Part shown: piece by piece, positions 47,125 to 56,200 of the stretch
Layout: each line of letters begins with the position of its first letter
Numbering within the stretch: position 1 is the stretch's first letter
NCBI RefSeq assembly: GCF_000969825.1
Contig: NZ_KQ033920.1
Location: 747,114-811,113 of the forward strand
Source: Parabacteroides gordonii MS-1 = DSM 23371
Lineage (GTDB): Bacteria > Bacteroidota > Bacteroidia > Bacteroidales > Tannerellaceae
Length of the DNA: 64,000 nt
Reading direction: 5' to 3'
Notes under the pieces: model-generated
Database searches by the model: none
The model's input: the letters and a program-made list of their open reading frames with translations, nothing else
What the model was told of the DNA's origin: nothing
Made by a program: the position numbers and the translations under genes

Positions 47125-47154
47125 CAAAACTACATATTCTATTTAAAATAGCAA
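47125..47154 (-). promoter_or_regulatory. Promoter of the ferredoxin-regulator pair
   Basis: On the minus strand TAGTTTTG (47125-47132) fits the -7 consensus and TTG (47152-47154) lies 19 bases upstream. The start would be near 47118, 21 bases before the ferredoxin ATG. The -33 end overlaps the stop region of the DUF6850 gene. Confidence 0.6.
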
Positions 47155-48690
47155 TCCGATTTGTGCCGTTATTTTTCGTGAATCAGTATAAATTACATCT
47201 CGAGGTGTCTTTTCAAAATCAAACGTCAGCTGAATAAACCAGCGAAAAAGAGTTGATCTGGTATAAGTTACAGAAGAATGTAACCCCCAACGCGACATCG
47301 TTTCATAATCGAACACTTGTTGTAATCTGCTGTGATTCTGCCATAAGGTGATTTCCGGAGCATTTTCTTCAGGTGACAGCTGCTTTTCTTCCATAATCGA
47401 TCCACCACCTTTCCCATATTGAGTTCCCAAAGATAAGTCGAGTGAGGCATTTGGTAATAAAAAATTTTGAACAAATGTAGTATGGATTGTAAACCGGTGA
47501 ATCGGCTGTGTATACTCCGCCGGATAGAATAATAAAGCTGTTTTCGCCTGACGATAACTAATACCTGAAAGGATATAAAAATAGGAATGCCAGGCATCAC
47601 GTAACCGATAATATCCATAATTCAAAGCATATCGGCTTGTACGCCGAGTAGAGCGAAGTAATCTTCCATCCGATTGCCAGGTATCCGATTCCACTTGATG
47701 CTGCAATGGATCAAAGTTATCAGCATGACTAAATGTAGCCAGCCATTCCCATTCATGCCTGCAACCGGGGAACACCTGCTGTAACTTACCTTTATACTCC
47801 ACCTGCCAGCTATCCGTTTCGCCTTCTTTCTTATTTTTTATACGGTCACTCTCTACTGTCTGTCCGGCGAAACTCCCACAGATCTCCTGGTATAATTGGA
47901 AAGAACCACGATTCAAGTCAAACTGTAAAGCACCACCAACCTCTTGTCCGGTATAATACCAATTCACATTTTCGCCCCATGATAAGGTTTTAAAGAATCC
48001 CAACGGATAAGCTACCAGGACGGGATAAGTTGTATGACTACCCATATTTTGATAATCTACGGTCTCTTTTCGACGGACATAAAGCAGTGACGCGCCCCAA
48101 TATAAATTCCCGCACAGATATCCCACACCCGGTGTAAGGCGCCACTCCATCCACTGATTTTTATTTCGTGGATCAATATCTTTGGCAGTCAGTTGTACTT
48201 TATAATCCGCTTTTACACCCAGTAACCATTGCCGATGGATCGGCAGAGAAAAACCTCCCGACAATTGATATTGCTCCGAACGTTGCTTTCCACTTATGGA
48301 GTCACACAAGTTTATAGCCTGCCAATAGTCACCTGTCATTCCATTCCAGTTCTGTTGTCGATTCTGAAACTGGGTGTAACCGATCTTACCATAAAGCGAC
48401 ACTTTATTTACAGTCTGAAATGATTCGCTATATACAGAGTACACATCCGCAGAAGCCGGAAGACTGACGTTCCCAAAATTTCCTTTGTGATGGCCATAAC
48501 TTGCTTCCGCCACAGAGAAAGAACGGAAACGATTAAACGACAATCCCACAGGGTTAGCGCCGCCCAACCAGCTATTGTGTCTATACACTTCTTTTATCGA
48601 AGGTATATACAACGTATCCGTTTGAGCAGAAACCGTCGTGGATAACGAAAATAATAGTCCGAACAATATTTCCCGGCTTCTCATGGCCAT
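47143..48690 (-). CDS. DUF6850-like outer-membrane beta-barrel protein
   Basis: A 515-residue protein with a signal peptide (residues 1-22, ending VSA) and a strand-rich barrel that ends in a phenylalanine (QIGLLF), as expected for outer-membrane insertion. The NSWLGGANPVGLSF motif near residue 38 and the order behind a TonB receptor and a DUF4876 lipoprotein fit the DUF6850 family. Its first base coincides with the last of the DUF4876 stop, so the genes are coupled. Function is unknown; it likely works with the receptor. Confidence 0.85.
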   Translation of the reverse strand: MAMRSREILFGLLFSLSTTVSAQTDTLYIPSIKEVYRHNSWLGGANPVGLSFNRFRSFSVAEASYGHHKGNFGNVSLPASADVYSVYSESFQTVNKVSLYGKIGYTQFQNRQQNWNGMTGDYWQAINLCDSISGKQRSEQYQLSGGFSLPIHRQWLLGVKADYKVQLTAKDIDPRNKNQWMEWRLTPGVGYLCGNLYWGASLLYVRRKETVDYQNMGSHTTYPVLVAYPLGFFKTLSWGENVNWYYTGQEVGGALQFDLNRGSFQLYQEICGSFAGQTVESDRIKNKKEGETDSWQVEYKGKLQQVFPGCRHEWEWLATFSHADNFDPLQHQVESDTWQSDGRLLRSTRRTSRYALNYGYYRLRDAWHSYFYILSGISYRQAKTALLFYPAEYTQPIHRFTIHTTFVQNFLLPNASLDLSLGTQYGKGGGSIMEEKQLSPEENAPEITLWQNHSRLQQVFDYETMSRWGLHSSVTYTRSTLFRWFIQLTFDFEKTPRDVIYTDSRKITAQIGLLF

Positions 48691-49856
48691 TATTTTGTTT
48701 TTAGGGTAGCAAATGTAACTTCCATATCTTCGGCGGAATTATTTGTATCTTGATAAATAACATGTCCGTCTGCCATTCCTGTTTTCTTTCTGATAATCGA
48801 CCGGCCTGAATACCTGTCTCCCGGAATATAACATTTCCCGTTATCAAGTTCATTAGGCACTCGCTTAGGTGAATTGATATCTTTCACACACTCTATACAG
48901 TCTATTACCCATTCCTGAGGAACCATCAGATAACGCTTGTCTTGATTAGCCGCCTGGGGACGCGGTTCGCGATTATCCGGATCTTGTACATATTCTTCCG
49001 GTGAATCCTGCAAGCTGAATACCATAAATGTAGGGCCAAAAACCGGGAGAGAGTACATTACTAATAAAGGATTCAGATTTGCGAGCAACGTCATGGGTTT
49101 AACACCGGTAGTAATATTTTGCCGTTCAAGACTCACATCCCAAAATCCCCAATCGACCCCGGACAGATCGACAGAGTTAGCGTGTTGAAACTCTCCGCCC
49201 GTATGATCCACGGCATTCGTGGCAATGGTTGTTTCTTCTCCCGGTGCCAAAGGATATTCTTTCCCTTTTCCGGGAAACTGCCAGGTCAGATCATTTACCG
49301 GAATCCGTTTCATATCCGTATAATTCATCCAGGGAGATTCCAGATTGTTACCCGGATCCACAATTCCGACACACAAACCATCCAGATAAATTGTCTGATC
49401 TGAATTGTTATATAAGGTCACATACTGATCTGCCTGATATTCTTTATCATTCAATCCCTTGCAACCACCAAAGTAAATCTCTTTAATGACAAGAGCATTT
49501 ATTTTAGCCTGTGATAACGGTAGCTCTATCATACCTTGTTCCTGGTCTGAAAGCAACGATAAAGATTCTATTCTTCCGCTAAAAATCAGTCCGGAAGCGG
49601 CTTGATAATGTACCGAAGCAGCATAGTAACCCGGTTCAACGTTGAATGAAGCCTTTCCTGTAGATGAACAATGCACAGAATACACAGTTCCCTGATCTTT
49701 ATTCGTCAGTGCAACTTCCATTTCTTCATAAGGCAACGTTGAATAACCTTCGGGAGCAACTAGCTGGATATAAATACTGGAAGATTGTTTCTCATCTTCC
49801 GAACAGGAAGCAAAGAATAAAACTAAAGCAAGTAATAAGTAAAAACCTTTTTTCAT
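48690..49856 (-). CDS. DUF4876-like surface lipoprotein
   Basis: A 388-residue lipoprotein with signal KKGFYLLLALVLFFASC (lipidated Cys18) followed by SEDEK, acidic residues that fit a Bacteroidetes surface-export signal. A beta-sandwich N-terminal domain (about 28-115) precedes a lamin-tail-like region with the LVIKEIYFGGCKG start and the YVTLYNNSDQTIYLDGL segment. It sits between a TonB receptor gene and a DUF6850 gene. Similar pairs in Bacteroidales are thought to be uptake partners; the ligand is not known. Confidence 0.85.
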   Translation of the reverse strand: MKKGFYLLLALVLFFASCSEDEKQSSSIYIQLVAPEGYSTLPYEEMEVALTNKDQGTVYSVHCSSTGKASFNVEPGYYAASVHYQAASGLIFSGRIESLSLLSDQEQGMIELPLSQAKINALVIKEIYFGGCKGLNDKEYQADQYVTLYNNSDQTIYLDGLCVGIVDPGNNLESPWMNYTDMKRIPVNDLTWQFPGKGKEYPLAPGEETTIATNAVDHTGGEFQHANSVDLSGVDWGFWDVSLERQNITTGVKPMTLLANLNPLLVMYSLPVFGPTFMVFSLQDSPEEYVQDPDNREPRPQAANQDKRYLMVPQEWVIDCIECVKDINSPKRVPNELDNGKCYIPGDRYSGRSIIRKKTGMADGHVIYQDTNNSAEDMEVTFATLKTK

Positions 49857-49884
49857 TTGATGTTTTTTTATATTAAAAACTCTT

Positions 49885-52509
49885 TTAAAACCGGATCGTC
49901 ATCTCGGCTCCATAATATAAACCAGGATTTTGAATCGTATATTGTTGTGTGCTACTGGTGTATTTCTTTGGATTCGATTGCGTAAAATTATTGGCACAAA
50001 AAGCAACTGATACATAGCGCCCTATCTCTTTCGTTACCCGAAGATTCAACAGGAAATAGGGGCCGAACGAATCTTCCTGATACCGGGTCAGTGTGCCAGC
50101 ATCCAGCACCAGATCAGCGAAACGTTTATCGTTCGCCATTTCCGGAGTGAAGGGATGTCGTACTCCATCACTATCCATATAATATACTGGATTGAGACGT
50201 TTACGATGTTCTATATCGGTCATCGGATCTCCATCGAGCCGGTTCCCATTATCGTCGATCAGGTAAACGGGATTATTGTAACTGCTTTCCATGCCACGGC
50301 GTTGTTTATCCATCCATACGGCCTGTAAAGTTAAAGTAGTGATCAAACCGATGCGGGGTAACTGGGTGATGAACTGGAAACGGGTATTGAATTGTTGCCA
50401 AACCCGCAAATTGGCGGCCAGGTGATCTGCTTCATAAATACCGACATACGGATATGGCTTGCCATTCAGCTCAACCTGGGGATACACTGCTGACAATGCC
50501 GTGTTTTTTTCATGTAACTTTAAATAACTGCCACTGATAAACAGTGAAGTATGCAAAGTATTCCAGTGCCCCATATCGAATGTATATTCAATGCCTTGTT
50601 TCAATTGCTCAATACCATTTTCCGGGGAAGTGAAAGTGGCGAACGTTGCAAGGGTAGTGTAGGAGAGAGGCTTCCCGTTGTTCACTACCCCATCGGGAGT
50701 CAGTTCGGGATATTCCCCTTTACCGGTTAACGGATCGTAACGTCGGTATGTAAAAGGTTCAGCTTGTTCCGTTGTGCTGAATCCATTCTGAAGATGCTCT
50801 CTGAACCATACAATATCGGCAGTCATTTGTCCTAGCCGCAGGTTAAGTCCCAACTCCAATTTTCGGTTTACCGGTAAGCGCAAATTTGGATTAAAAGTAT
50901 GATCGGTCACAAAAGTATGCATCACAGTCAGTCGCTCGTTATTCTCCATATCATTATAAGTAAAGCTATTTTTATCGGTATAGGATTTATCCGGATACAA
51001 ATAGGCTAAGACCGGCATCTTACGCATCAGTCCCCAACCTGCGCGTATACTAAGGTGTTTCAGTAGTGGATTTTCATTTTGTTCCAACAGAATCTGTCTG
51101 ACGTTGATACGCGGATCTGCTGTCGGGGCATAACGCAATGCCTCTGTTTGCAGTTTGGTGAAACGTACACCAGCTTGTATTTCAGTTCTCATCTTTCCTG
51201 TATGGAAAGTGACCTTATCTTCTGCGAAAGCTGTATATTGATGTACAAAGGGAATACTCCGAAAAGAACGGGTACGCATTCGGATCATTTCCAACGACGG
51301 GCGGAGAGGGTCGAACTGAATACCTTCTCCACGGTTACCCTCTGTCCCCATTTCCAGACCAAGCATAAAATGATTATATACATTATTCGATAGTGTACTT
51401 CTGAGATTGGCCGTAAGTGACGCATCTGCGGATAACGGTTTCCCTTCCACCGAAAGATCGCTGAAGTAGTTGGGAGCTAAAAATATACCGGCCTGCTCAC
51501 CCGGCTGACGGGTATAAGTTGTTACCTGCTGCGTGCTTGAGTAATATATACTCGATTCATTCTTCTGGTAACTATAGGTCAATCCGGCATGATATTCCAA
51601 GTTTGAAATCCAGGATTTATTTAAATCCCAGCGTCCGTTTGCCGAGAATGAAAAGCCCCGGTTAAAGGCTTTCTGATATTCACCGTCAATAGTGTTGCGA
51701 CCTCCGCCTCCTTTATCCAGTGTCCAATATCCCCGCAAATTAAAACGAAGTGATGCCGTAGCAAAGTCTTTCGCATGAGCTATTTGAATACCTATCCGTT
51801 GAAATGTTTGTTCCGGCAGTCGGGGATCTTGCGATGAAAGTGCATAATCTGCTCCCAGGTAGAGAATACCTCCATTCGCTCCCATAGCCATACCTTTACC
51901 TATAGAAGCAAGTTTCTCAGTTGCCGTAAAACGCAATCCCACCGTATAAGGTTGCAATCCGGCTTTCGAGTTTACCAATACAACGCCGCTGGTAGCATCC
52001 CCATAGCGGGCCGAAGGCACTCCGCGTATCACCTCTACAGATTCTATGGAAGCAGGTGAAATCGAACGGACATCAAATCCTGAAAGAGCAGAACTGTTAA
52101 ACAGGCTACCTTGACCTTCAAGTCCCAGTTGCTGCATATTCATATTATTGTTCATTCGCACTCCATCTACCAGTATAGCGGTTCCCAATGCATTTGTCGC
52201 ATTCTCGTATGTAGCACTACGGACTGTGAAGACAGCAGGAGAATTCAAATCAGGATTACGGGTAAGTACGCCAGGTAATAATTGGGACAAGTCTGATAAA
52301 TCAGTCGCTTGTATATGCCGGATGGCATCGTGCCCAATCAAGGAACTGGTACCCGGTGCATCTGATGGAGTAGCCGTGACTACCACCTCCCGGAGCCGGA
52401 TATTACGCAGGGTATCAGGTACTGTTATTTTCTCTTGCCCGTTAATTATTAACGAACAAAAGACAAAGAAAATTACCTCAAAAGCTTTCCTGCAGCTATG
52501 CTTATTCAT
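49885..52509 (-). CDS. TonB-dependent outer-membrane receptor
   Basis: An 874-residue receptor. A signal peptide (ending INGQE near residue 26) leads directly to a plug domain (LREVVVTATPSDAPGTSSLIG, then VEVIRGVPSARYGDATSGVV) and a 22-strand barrel that ends IRF. There is no N-terminal CarboxypepD_reg domain and the gene is not next to a SusD, so a SusC-type glycan role is unlikely and an iron, cobalamin or peptide ligand more likely. First gene of a three-gene set with DUF4876 and DUF6850 and divergent from an AraC regulator. Confidence 0.93.
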   Translation of the reverse strand: MNKHSCRKAFEVIFFVFCSLIINGQEKITVPDTLRNIRLREVVVTATPSDAPGTSSLIGHDAIRHIQATDLSDLSQLLPGVLTRNPDLNSPAVFTVRSATYENATNALGTAILVDGVRMNNNMNMQQLGLEGQGSLFNSSALSGFDVRSISPASIESVEVIRGVPSARYGDATSGVVLVNSKAGLQPYTVGLRFTATEKLASIGKGMAMGANGGILYLGADYALSSQDPRLPEQTFQRIGIQIAHAKDFATASLRFNLRGYWTLDKGGGGRNTIDGEYQKAFNRGFSFSANGRWDLNKSWISNLEYHAGLTYSYQKNESSIYYSSTQQVTTYTRQPGEQAGIFLAPNYFSDLSVEGKPLSADASLTANLRSTLSNNVYNHFMLGLEMGTEGNRGEGIQFDPLRPSLEMIRMRTRSFRSIPFVHQYTAFAEDKVTFHTGKMRTEIQAGVRFTKLQTEALRYAPTADPRINVRQILLEQNENPLLKHLSIRAGWGLMRKMPVLAYLYPDKSYTDKNSFTYNDMENNERLTVMHTFVTDHTFNPNLRLPVNRKLELGLNLRLGQMTADIVWFREHLQNGFSTTEQAEPFTYRRYDPLTGKGEYPELTPDGVVNNGKPLSYTTLATFATFTSPENGIEQLKQGIEYTFDMGHWNTLHTSLFISGSYLKLHEKNTALSAVYPQVELNGKPYPYVGIYEADHLAANLRVWQQFNTRFQFITQLPRIGLITTLTLQAVWMDKQRRGMESSYNNPVYLIDDNGNRLDGDPMTDIEHRKRLNPVYYMDSDGVRHPFTPEMANDKRFADLVLDAGTLTRYQEDSFGPYFLLNLRVTKEIGRYVSVAFCANNFTQSNPKKYTSSTQQYTIQNPGLYYGAEMTIRF

Positions 52510-52635
52510 CTTCTCTTTTGTAGATTACCTACTGTTAAAAGCCTTATGGCAGTACAAAATAAGCTATTTTATTTTGTTCACTTATCGTCTGAAAATAAAA
52601 AAACAAAGAAACCTGCATTTATAAACTTTAGTAAG

Positions 52636-52643
52636 TACATTTG
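52636..52643 (+). promoter_or_regulatory. -7 element for the membrane AraC regulator
   Basis: TACATTTG matches TAnnTTTG and lies 17 bases before the ATG, leaving a very short leader of about 10 bases. The -33 region is weak. Confidence 0.45.
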
Positions 52644-52660
52644 CATTCAGAAATGTTTTT

Positions 52661-53782
52661 ATGTTATCATTATTATTTCAGATTTTAGTTATTTGTACTT
52701 CCTTATTAGCCTGGGGTGTTTTAAGCATCGCCGGGATTTCTTTGTTACAATATGGCAGATATAACAAAAAGACCATACTTACAACTTTCATCACGCTGGT
52801 ACTCTGTGTTGTATCCTTTTACAACAGTTGGTATGAAGGACTCTTCCTTTTCAGAAAGATTGCCCTTATTTCCAGTTTGAACAGCTGGGCTTTCACATTG
52901 CTCACTCCCTTGTTTTATTTGTATTTCCGTTTTCGGATAACTAATCGTTTACCGGATGCCCGGCAATGGAGACGACACTTACTTCCTCCGGGAGTATTAA
53001 CTGTTATTTATGTAGCGATGACATTATTCAATCCGGTACCTGATAAATTGATCTATAGCTGGCATGAATTCGGACTTGATCGCTCTGCCTGGTGGGTCTC
53101 TTTCCGTATCAGTTGTTATTTGCTTCTGGCGGTACAATTGTTTGTTTATCTGCCTCGTCTTTTAAGCAGAATAAACGATAATACACCGCAAATACAAATT
53201 ATTAAAAGAGAGTTATTATGCGTTTTATGTTTCATATTCATTTCTGTAATGAGTATGCTTACTCCGAGTTATATATGCAATATTCTGTATAATCTGTCAC
53301 TTATTCTTATTGGTGTATATTTATTGAAACGGTCCGTATTTTACCGGACTGTAAAGCGTAAAATAGGCTTTTACCTATTACCTTATTTTTTCATCAGAAC
53401 TGAAGCTAATCCAAAAGATAAAATAGAAGTATCTACTCAATTCAACCAGGAAGAGGGAGAGCGGATAATCAGTCTATTAAAATCACCGGATATCCTGCAC
53501 AATCCAGATCTGACCCTAAAAATACTTGCCAGTGAACTTGGCACGAATGCCACTTCATTAAGTCATTACTTTAATCAGCAATTAGGAGTTCGCTTTTCTG
53601 ATTATCTGACGGCTCTTCGTCTGGATGAAGCAGAATCATGGTTAAAGGATACCAATATAAAGGTAATAGAAATTTCCGAGTTGGTGGGCTTTCAAACTTC
53701 ATCTACGTTCTATCAGGCTTTTAATGCGCGACATCATATGCCACCTTCCCAATGGAGAAAGAAAATGAAGCTTAATTCCTAA
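52661..53782 (+). CDS. Membrane AraC-family regulator
   Basis: A 373-residue protein with seven or so hydrophobic segments in the first 230 residues and an AraC HTH at the C-terminus (LKILASELGTNATSLSHYFNQ, then VIEISELVGFQTSSTFYQAF, then MPPSQWRKKMK). Both helix-turn-helix units are complete. It is divergent from the TonB receptor gene with about 150 bases between, so it may control that receptor system; this is inferred from position. It could sense a ligand through the membrane domain. Confidence 0.87.
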   Translation: MLSLLFQILVICTSLLAWGVLSIAGISLLQYGRYNKKTILTTFITLVLCVVSFYNSWYEGLFLFRKIALISSLNSWAFTLLTPLFYLYFRFRITNRLPDARQWRRHLLPPGVLTVIYVAMTLFNPVPDKLIYSWHEFGLDRSAWWVSFRISCYLLLAVQLFVYLPRLLSRINDNTPQIQIIKRELLCVLCFIFISVMSMLTPSYICNILYNLSLILIGVYLLKRSVFYRTVKRKIGFYLLPYFFIRTEANPKDKIEVSTQFNQEEGERIISLLKSPDILHNPDLTLKILASELGTNATSLSHYFNQQLGVRFSDYLTALRLDEAESWLKDTNIKVIEISELVGFQTSSTFYQAFNARHHMPPSQWRKKMKLNS

Positions 53783-53927
53783 TGAAGATATTCCGATATT
53801 ATATATTTTATTCTTAAATCATAAATAAAAAAGCACTTAGCTCAACGTTTAATAATCTGATAATAAGAATAATATAAAAATAATTGAATAAGAAACATTC
53901 TGGAATTACAAAACCTGGCTTCCTACT

Positions 53928-53935
53928 TATTTTTG
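53928..53935 (+). promoter_or_regulatory. -7 element for the LytTR gene
   Basis: TATTTTTG fits TAnnTTTG, 44 bases before the LytTR start. The -33 element is not evident. The 196-base gap before this gene is AT-rich and otherwise featureless. Confidence 0.4.
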
Positions 53936-53978
53936 TTGACATAACCAAGGCTCATTAAGCCTATAAACATGAAACAAA

Positions 53979-54380
53979 ATGAACACACTCAATTTTAAGG
54001 AACAAACACAGGTAGAAACGGCAGCTAATGCATCAAGTTGCACAGATAAAAACACATTAGATAATATCTTTATCAAAATTCAGGATCACTTCCGTAAAAT
54101 ATCATTTAGTGATATTCTTTATATTGAAGCATCGGGAAGCTACTGTAATTTCTATTTACAGACAGGTAAAATAACAGTATCATACACACTGGCTGAAACG
54201 ATGCAACATCTATCGGAACTTTTATTCCTCCGGGTACATCGTTCTTTTATTATTAACAAGAATCATGTCACCAGTTATATAGGTAATACATTTTATATCG
54301 GCGAACATATGATCCCTATCGGCAGGCAATATAAAAAAGAAATATTATCCCATTTCAACATATTGGGAACAATCGGTTGA
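53979..54380 (+). CDS. LytTR-only DNA-binding protein
   Basis: A 133-residue protein that is a single LytTR domain (residues about 30-125: SFSDILYIEASGSYCNFYL, then LFLRVHRSFIINKNHVTSYIG). No receiver domain precedes it, so phosphorylation cannot control it directly; a partner or expression level must. It has a short N-terminal tail with two Cys-free Asn/Ala stretches. It lies 42 bases before a membrane HTH gene and may act with it. The regulon is unknown. Confidence 0.85.
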   Translation: MNTLNFKEQTQVETAANASSCTDKNTLDNIFIKIQDHFRKISFSDILYIEASGSYCNFYLQTGKITVSYTLAETMQHLSELLFLRVHRSFIINKNHVTSYIGNTFYIGEHMIPIGRQYKKEILSHFNILGTIG

Positions 54381-54422
54381 ATTGTTGGTATTATCTCATT
54401 GCACTAATTAATGATATTATAA

Positions 54423-54998
54423 ATGGAATCTTTAATAATAGTCTTCCTGATTCTCTTGTTGAATACTGAGCTAGAACATAAAATTGCAGAACAACAAAAG
54501 ATAATTGAATATTATCAGTTATATAGTTTTATTTCACTGGTTATTTTCATATTGTTAGGCTATATGATCTATTATTATCGTCGTCAGAAAAAGAATGAAT
54601 TGGTGGCTGTTAAAGGAGAAAACTCTCTTTCGGTTATTGAAGAATGCAAAGAAGAGTTTGAATCAATTTATGCTTCGATTATCCGGTTTATCGTTATCGA
54701 AAAGCATTATCTGGATAAAGGTATTGATATAGCAAAAGTAGGAAAATGTTGTCATATCAATAAAGAGCTTGTCAATAAGGCTCTGAATGCAAAAGCCAAT
54801 ATGACACTCCTGGAACTGGTGAATAATCATCGTCTGGAATATGCCTGCACATTATTATTGGACGATAGCAATAAAACCGTAGATGCAGTAGCTGACGAAT
54901 CGGGATTTAAGACGACCCGTACGTTTTTACGTCAGTTCAAGTCCAAATACAAAATGTTACCAAGTGAGTACCGTCATATTGAAAATTCTTCCGACTGA
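54423..54998 (+). CDS. Small membrane-anchored AraC-type HTH protein
   Basis: A 191-residue protein with a hydrophobic start (residues 1-15), a short polar loop, one membrane segment (about 32-52, SFISLVIFILLGYMIYYY) and a C-terminal HTH (AKVGKCCHINKELVNKAL, then VDAVADESGFKTTRTFLRQF). It looks like the C-terminal third of a TPR/AraC membrane regulator without the periplasmic repeats. It may be an independent small regulator or a shortened relic; the frame is intact. It probably works near the LytTR gene and the TonB locus. Confidence 0.75.
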   Translation: MESLIIVFLILLLNTELEHKIAEQQKIIEYYQLYSFISLVIFILLGYMIYYYRRQKKNELVAVKGENSLSVIEECKEEFESIYASIIRFIVIEKHYLDKGIDIAKVGKCCHINKELVNKALNAKANMTLLELVNNHRLEYACTLLLDDSNKTVDAVADESGFKTTRTFLRQFKSKYKMLPSEYRHIENSSD

Positions 54999-55020
54999 TA
55001 ATTTCTGAGGGGATATAAGC

Positions 55021-55057
55021 AAAAAAGCTACATCAATAATTTTGATGTAGCTTTTTT
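55021..55057. terminator. Bidirectional terminator
   Basis: A perfect 15-bp stem (AAAAAAGCTACATCA/TGATGTAGCTTTTTT) with a 7-base loop. It serves the plus-strand HTH gene and the convergent NigD-like gene. Confidence 0.93.
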
Positions 55058-55104
55058 GTTCCGGTATATTTTATTTACCACTCTTAAATTGATATACCCT
55101 GTAT

Positions 55105-55845
55105 TTATTTCAGATTCAACACACTTCTTTCGTCACCAATTGAAGATTTTCCAGGAGTAGCCTTACGCGTACAATAATCAAACTCTACCGATTTATCTCC
55201 GACGGGCGATTTCCACTTCAATTTCAGTTTAACCGTTTTACCTTCTGTATCAGGCAGACTACCCAGGTTGAATGCAACCAATCCATCCCCTTCGACTCCA
55301 TAAACATCTCCATAAGCATTGTGGCGGAATTCCACTTCATAAGGATTAGCCGGATCCTGGCTTGCCAGCAAGTTTACAAAATGAGCTTTGTTACGATCTC
55401 CCCAGTTTGTTCTGAAACGGAGTGTCAGATAACCATCTTCTGCAATAGTAACCCAATCTCTAATCATATCTACGGGATCGGTACCATATACAGAATCATT
55501 TTCTACTCCCAGATCCGGTGCTATTTGTTTTGTCAGGATACTGTCTATCCAATTTACATAGACAGCTTTACTATAGCCTTCAGCGGGCTCATTCACTTCC
55601 CTGCAATTAACCAAAGCTCTTACTTCTTTGTTTCCGTAAGGAGAAGAAGCAATGTTTACAGGTAATAAGGTTGTAGTGTCATCCAGTTGCAGGAAGAACG
55701 AATTGTCGCTAACCGGCTTTACTGTTACAAGGGCGTTTGGCGTTAGATACCCATAATTATAGTCATCATCATCCAAACAAGATTGAAAGGTTAAAGAAGT
55801 AAATAATACTCCCGTGGCCATTAAAAGTAATTTCAACGTCTTCAT
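55105..55845 (-). CDS. NigD-like lipoprotein
   Basis: A 246-residue lipoprotein with signal KTLKLLLMATGVLFTSLTFQSC (Cys23), then an acidic run (LDDDDYNYG) that fits surface export. The body has two beta domains typical of NigD-like proteins: an OB-like N-terminal part (about 35-100) and a C-terminal part with TLRFRTNWGDRNKAHFVNLL. Named after a gene near the nim/Bacteroides bacteriocin region, the family is common and of unknown function. It is a single-gene unit. Confidence 0.88.
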   Translation of the reverse strand: MKTLKLLLMATGVLFTSLTFQSCLDDDDYNYGYLTPNALVTVKPVSDNSFFLQLDDTTTLLPVNIASSPYGNKEVRALVNCREVNEPAEGYSKAVYVNWIDSILTKQIAPDLGVENDSVYGTDPVDMIRDWVTIAEDGYLTLRFRTNWGDRNKAHFVNLLASQDPANPYEVEFRHNAYGDVYGVEGDGLVAFNLGSLPDTEGKTVKLKLKWKSPVGDKSVEFDYCTRKATPGKSSIGDERSVLNLK

Positions 55846-55978
55846 AGCTTAATATCACTAAATTATTAAATGTTTATATCAGTGAAGATGGATAAGAGTT
55901 TGAAAATGCTGCAAAGAAGGTTGATAAAATATATTAATAAACTTCTTGTGATCTTTAAATAATCGATTATTCCTGCTC

Positions 55979-56151
55979 ATGGAAGAAGGAGCAATAACCA
56001 GTCAGGGATTCGGTACGTTTACACTATGGCCGCAGAGTGAACGTACCGGACGTAATCCACAAACAGGCTCTCCTCACTAATCCCGGCTCGCAACAGCATA
56101 AAATTCAAACTGGGAAAAGACCTGCTTAAGTTCCTGAATAAGGGGGAATAA
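55979..56151 (+). pseudogene. HU-family DNA-binding protein remnant with frameshift
   Basis: Read in frame from 55979 the DNA gives SQGFGTFTLWPQSERTGRNPQTG, the core of HU (GFGTF...RTGRNP.TG), then stops at TAA. In a shifted frame it continues PARNSIKFKLGKDLLKFLNKG to a TAA at 56149-56151, the normal HU C-terminal strand and helix. The N-terminal dimerisation half is absent or unrecognisable. So this is a truncated, frameshifted HU gene. It fills much of the 332-base gap between NigD-like and GH43 genes and still has a terminator hairpin after it. Confidence 0.8.
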
Positions 56152-56157
56152 TGCGTC

Positions 56158-56200
56158 AATATGCCAATGTGCCATTATCACATTGGCATATTATTTTTAA
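56158..56200 (+). terminator. Terminator after the HU remnant
   Basis: A 14-bp stem (AATATGCCAATGTG/CACATTGGCATATT) with a 7-base loop, followed by ATTTTT on the plus strand. It overlaps the stop of the minus-strand GH43 gene. The T run is on the plus strand only, in line with the direction of the HU remnant. Confidence 0.8.

Noticed and set aside
47143-52509. SusCD-type glycan uptake locus
   Set aside because: The receptor lacks the CarboxypepD_reg domain and no SusD-like gene is present; DUF4876 and DUF6850 partners indicate another kind of system.
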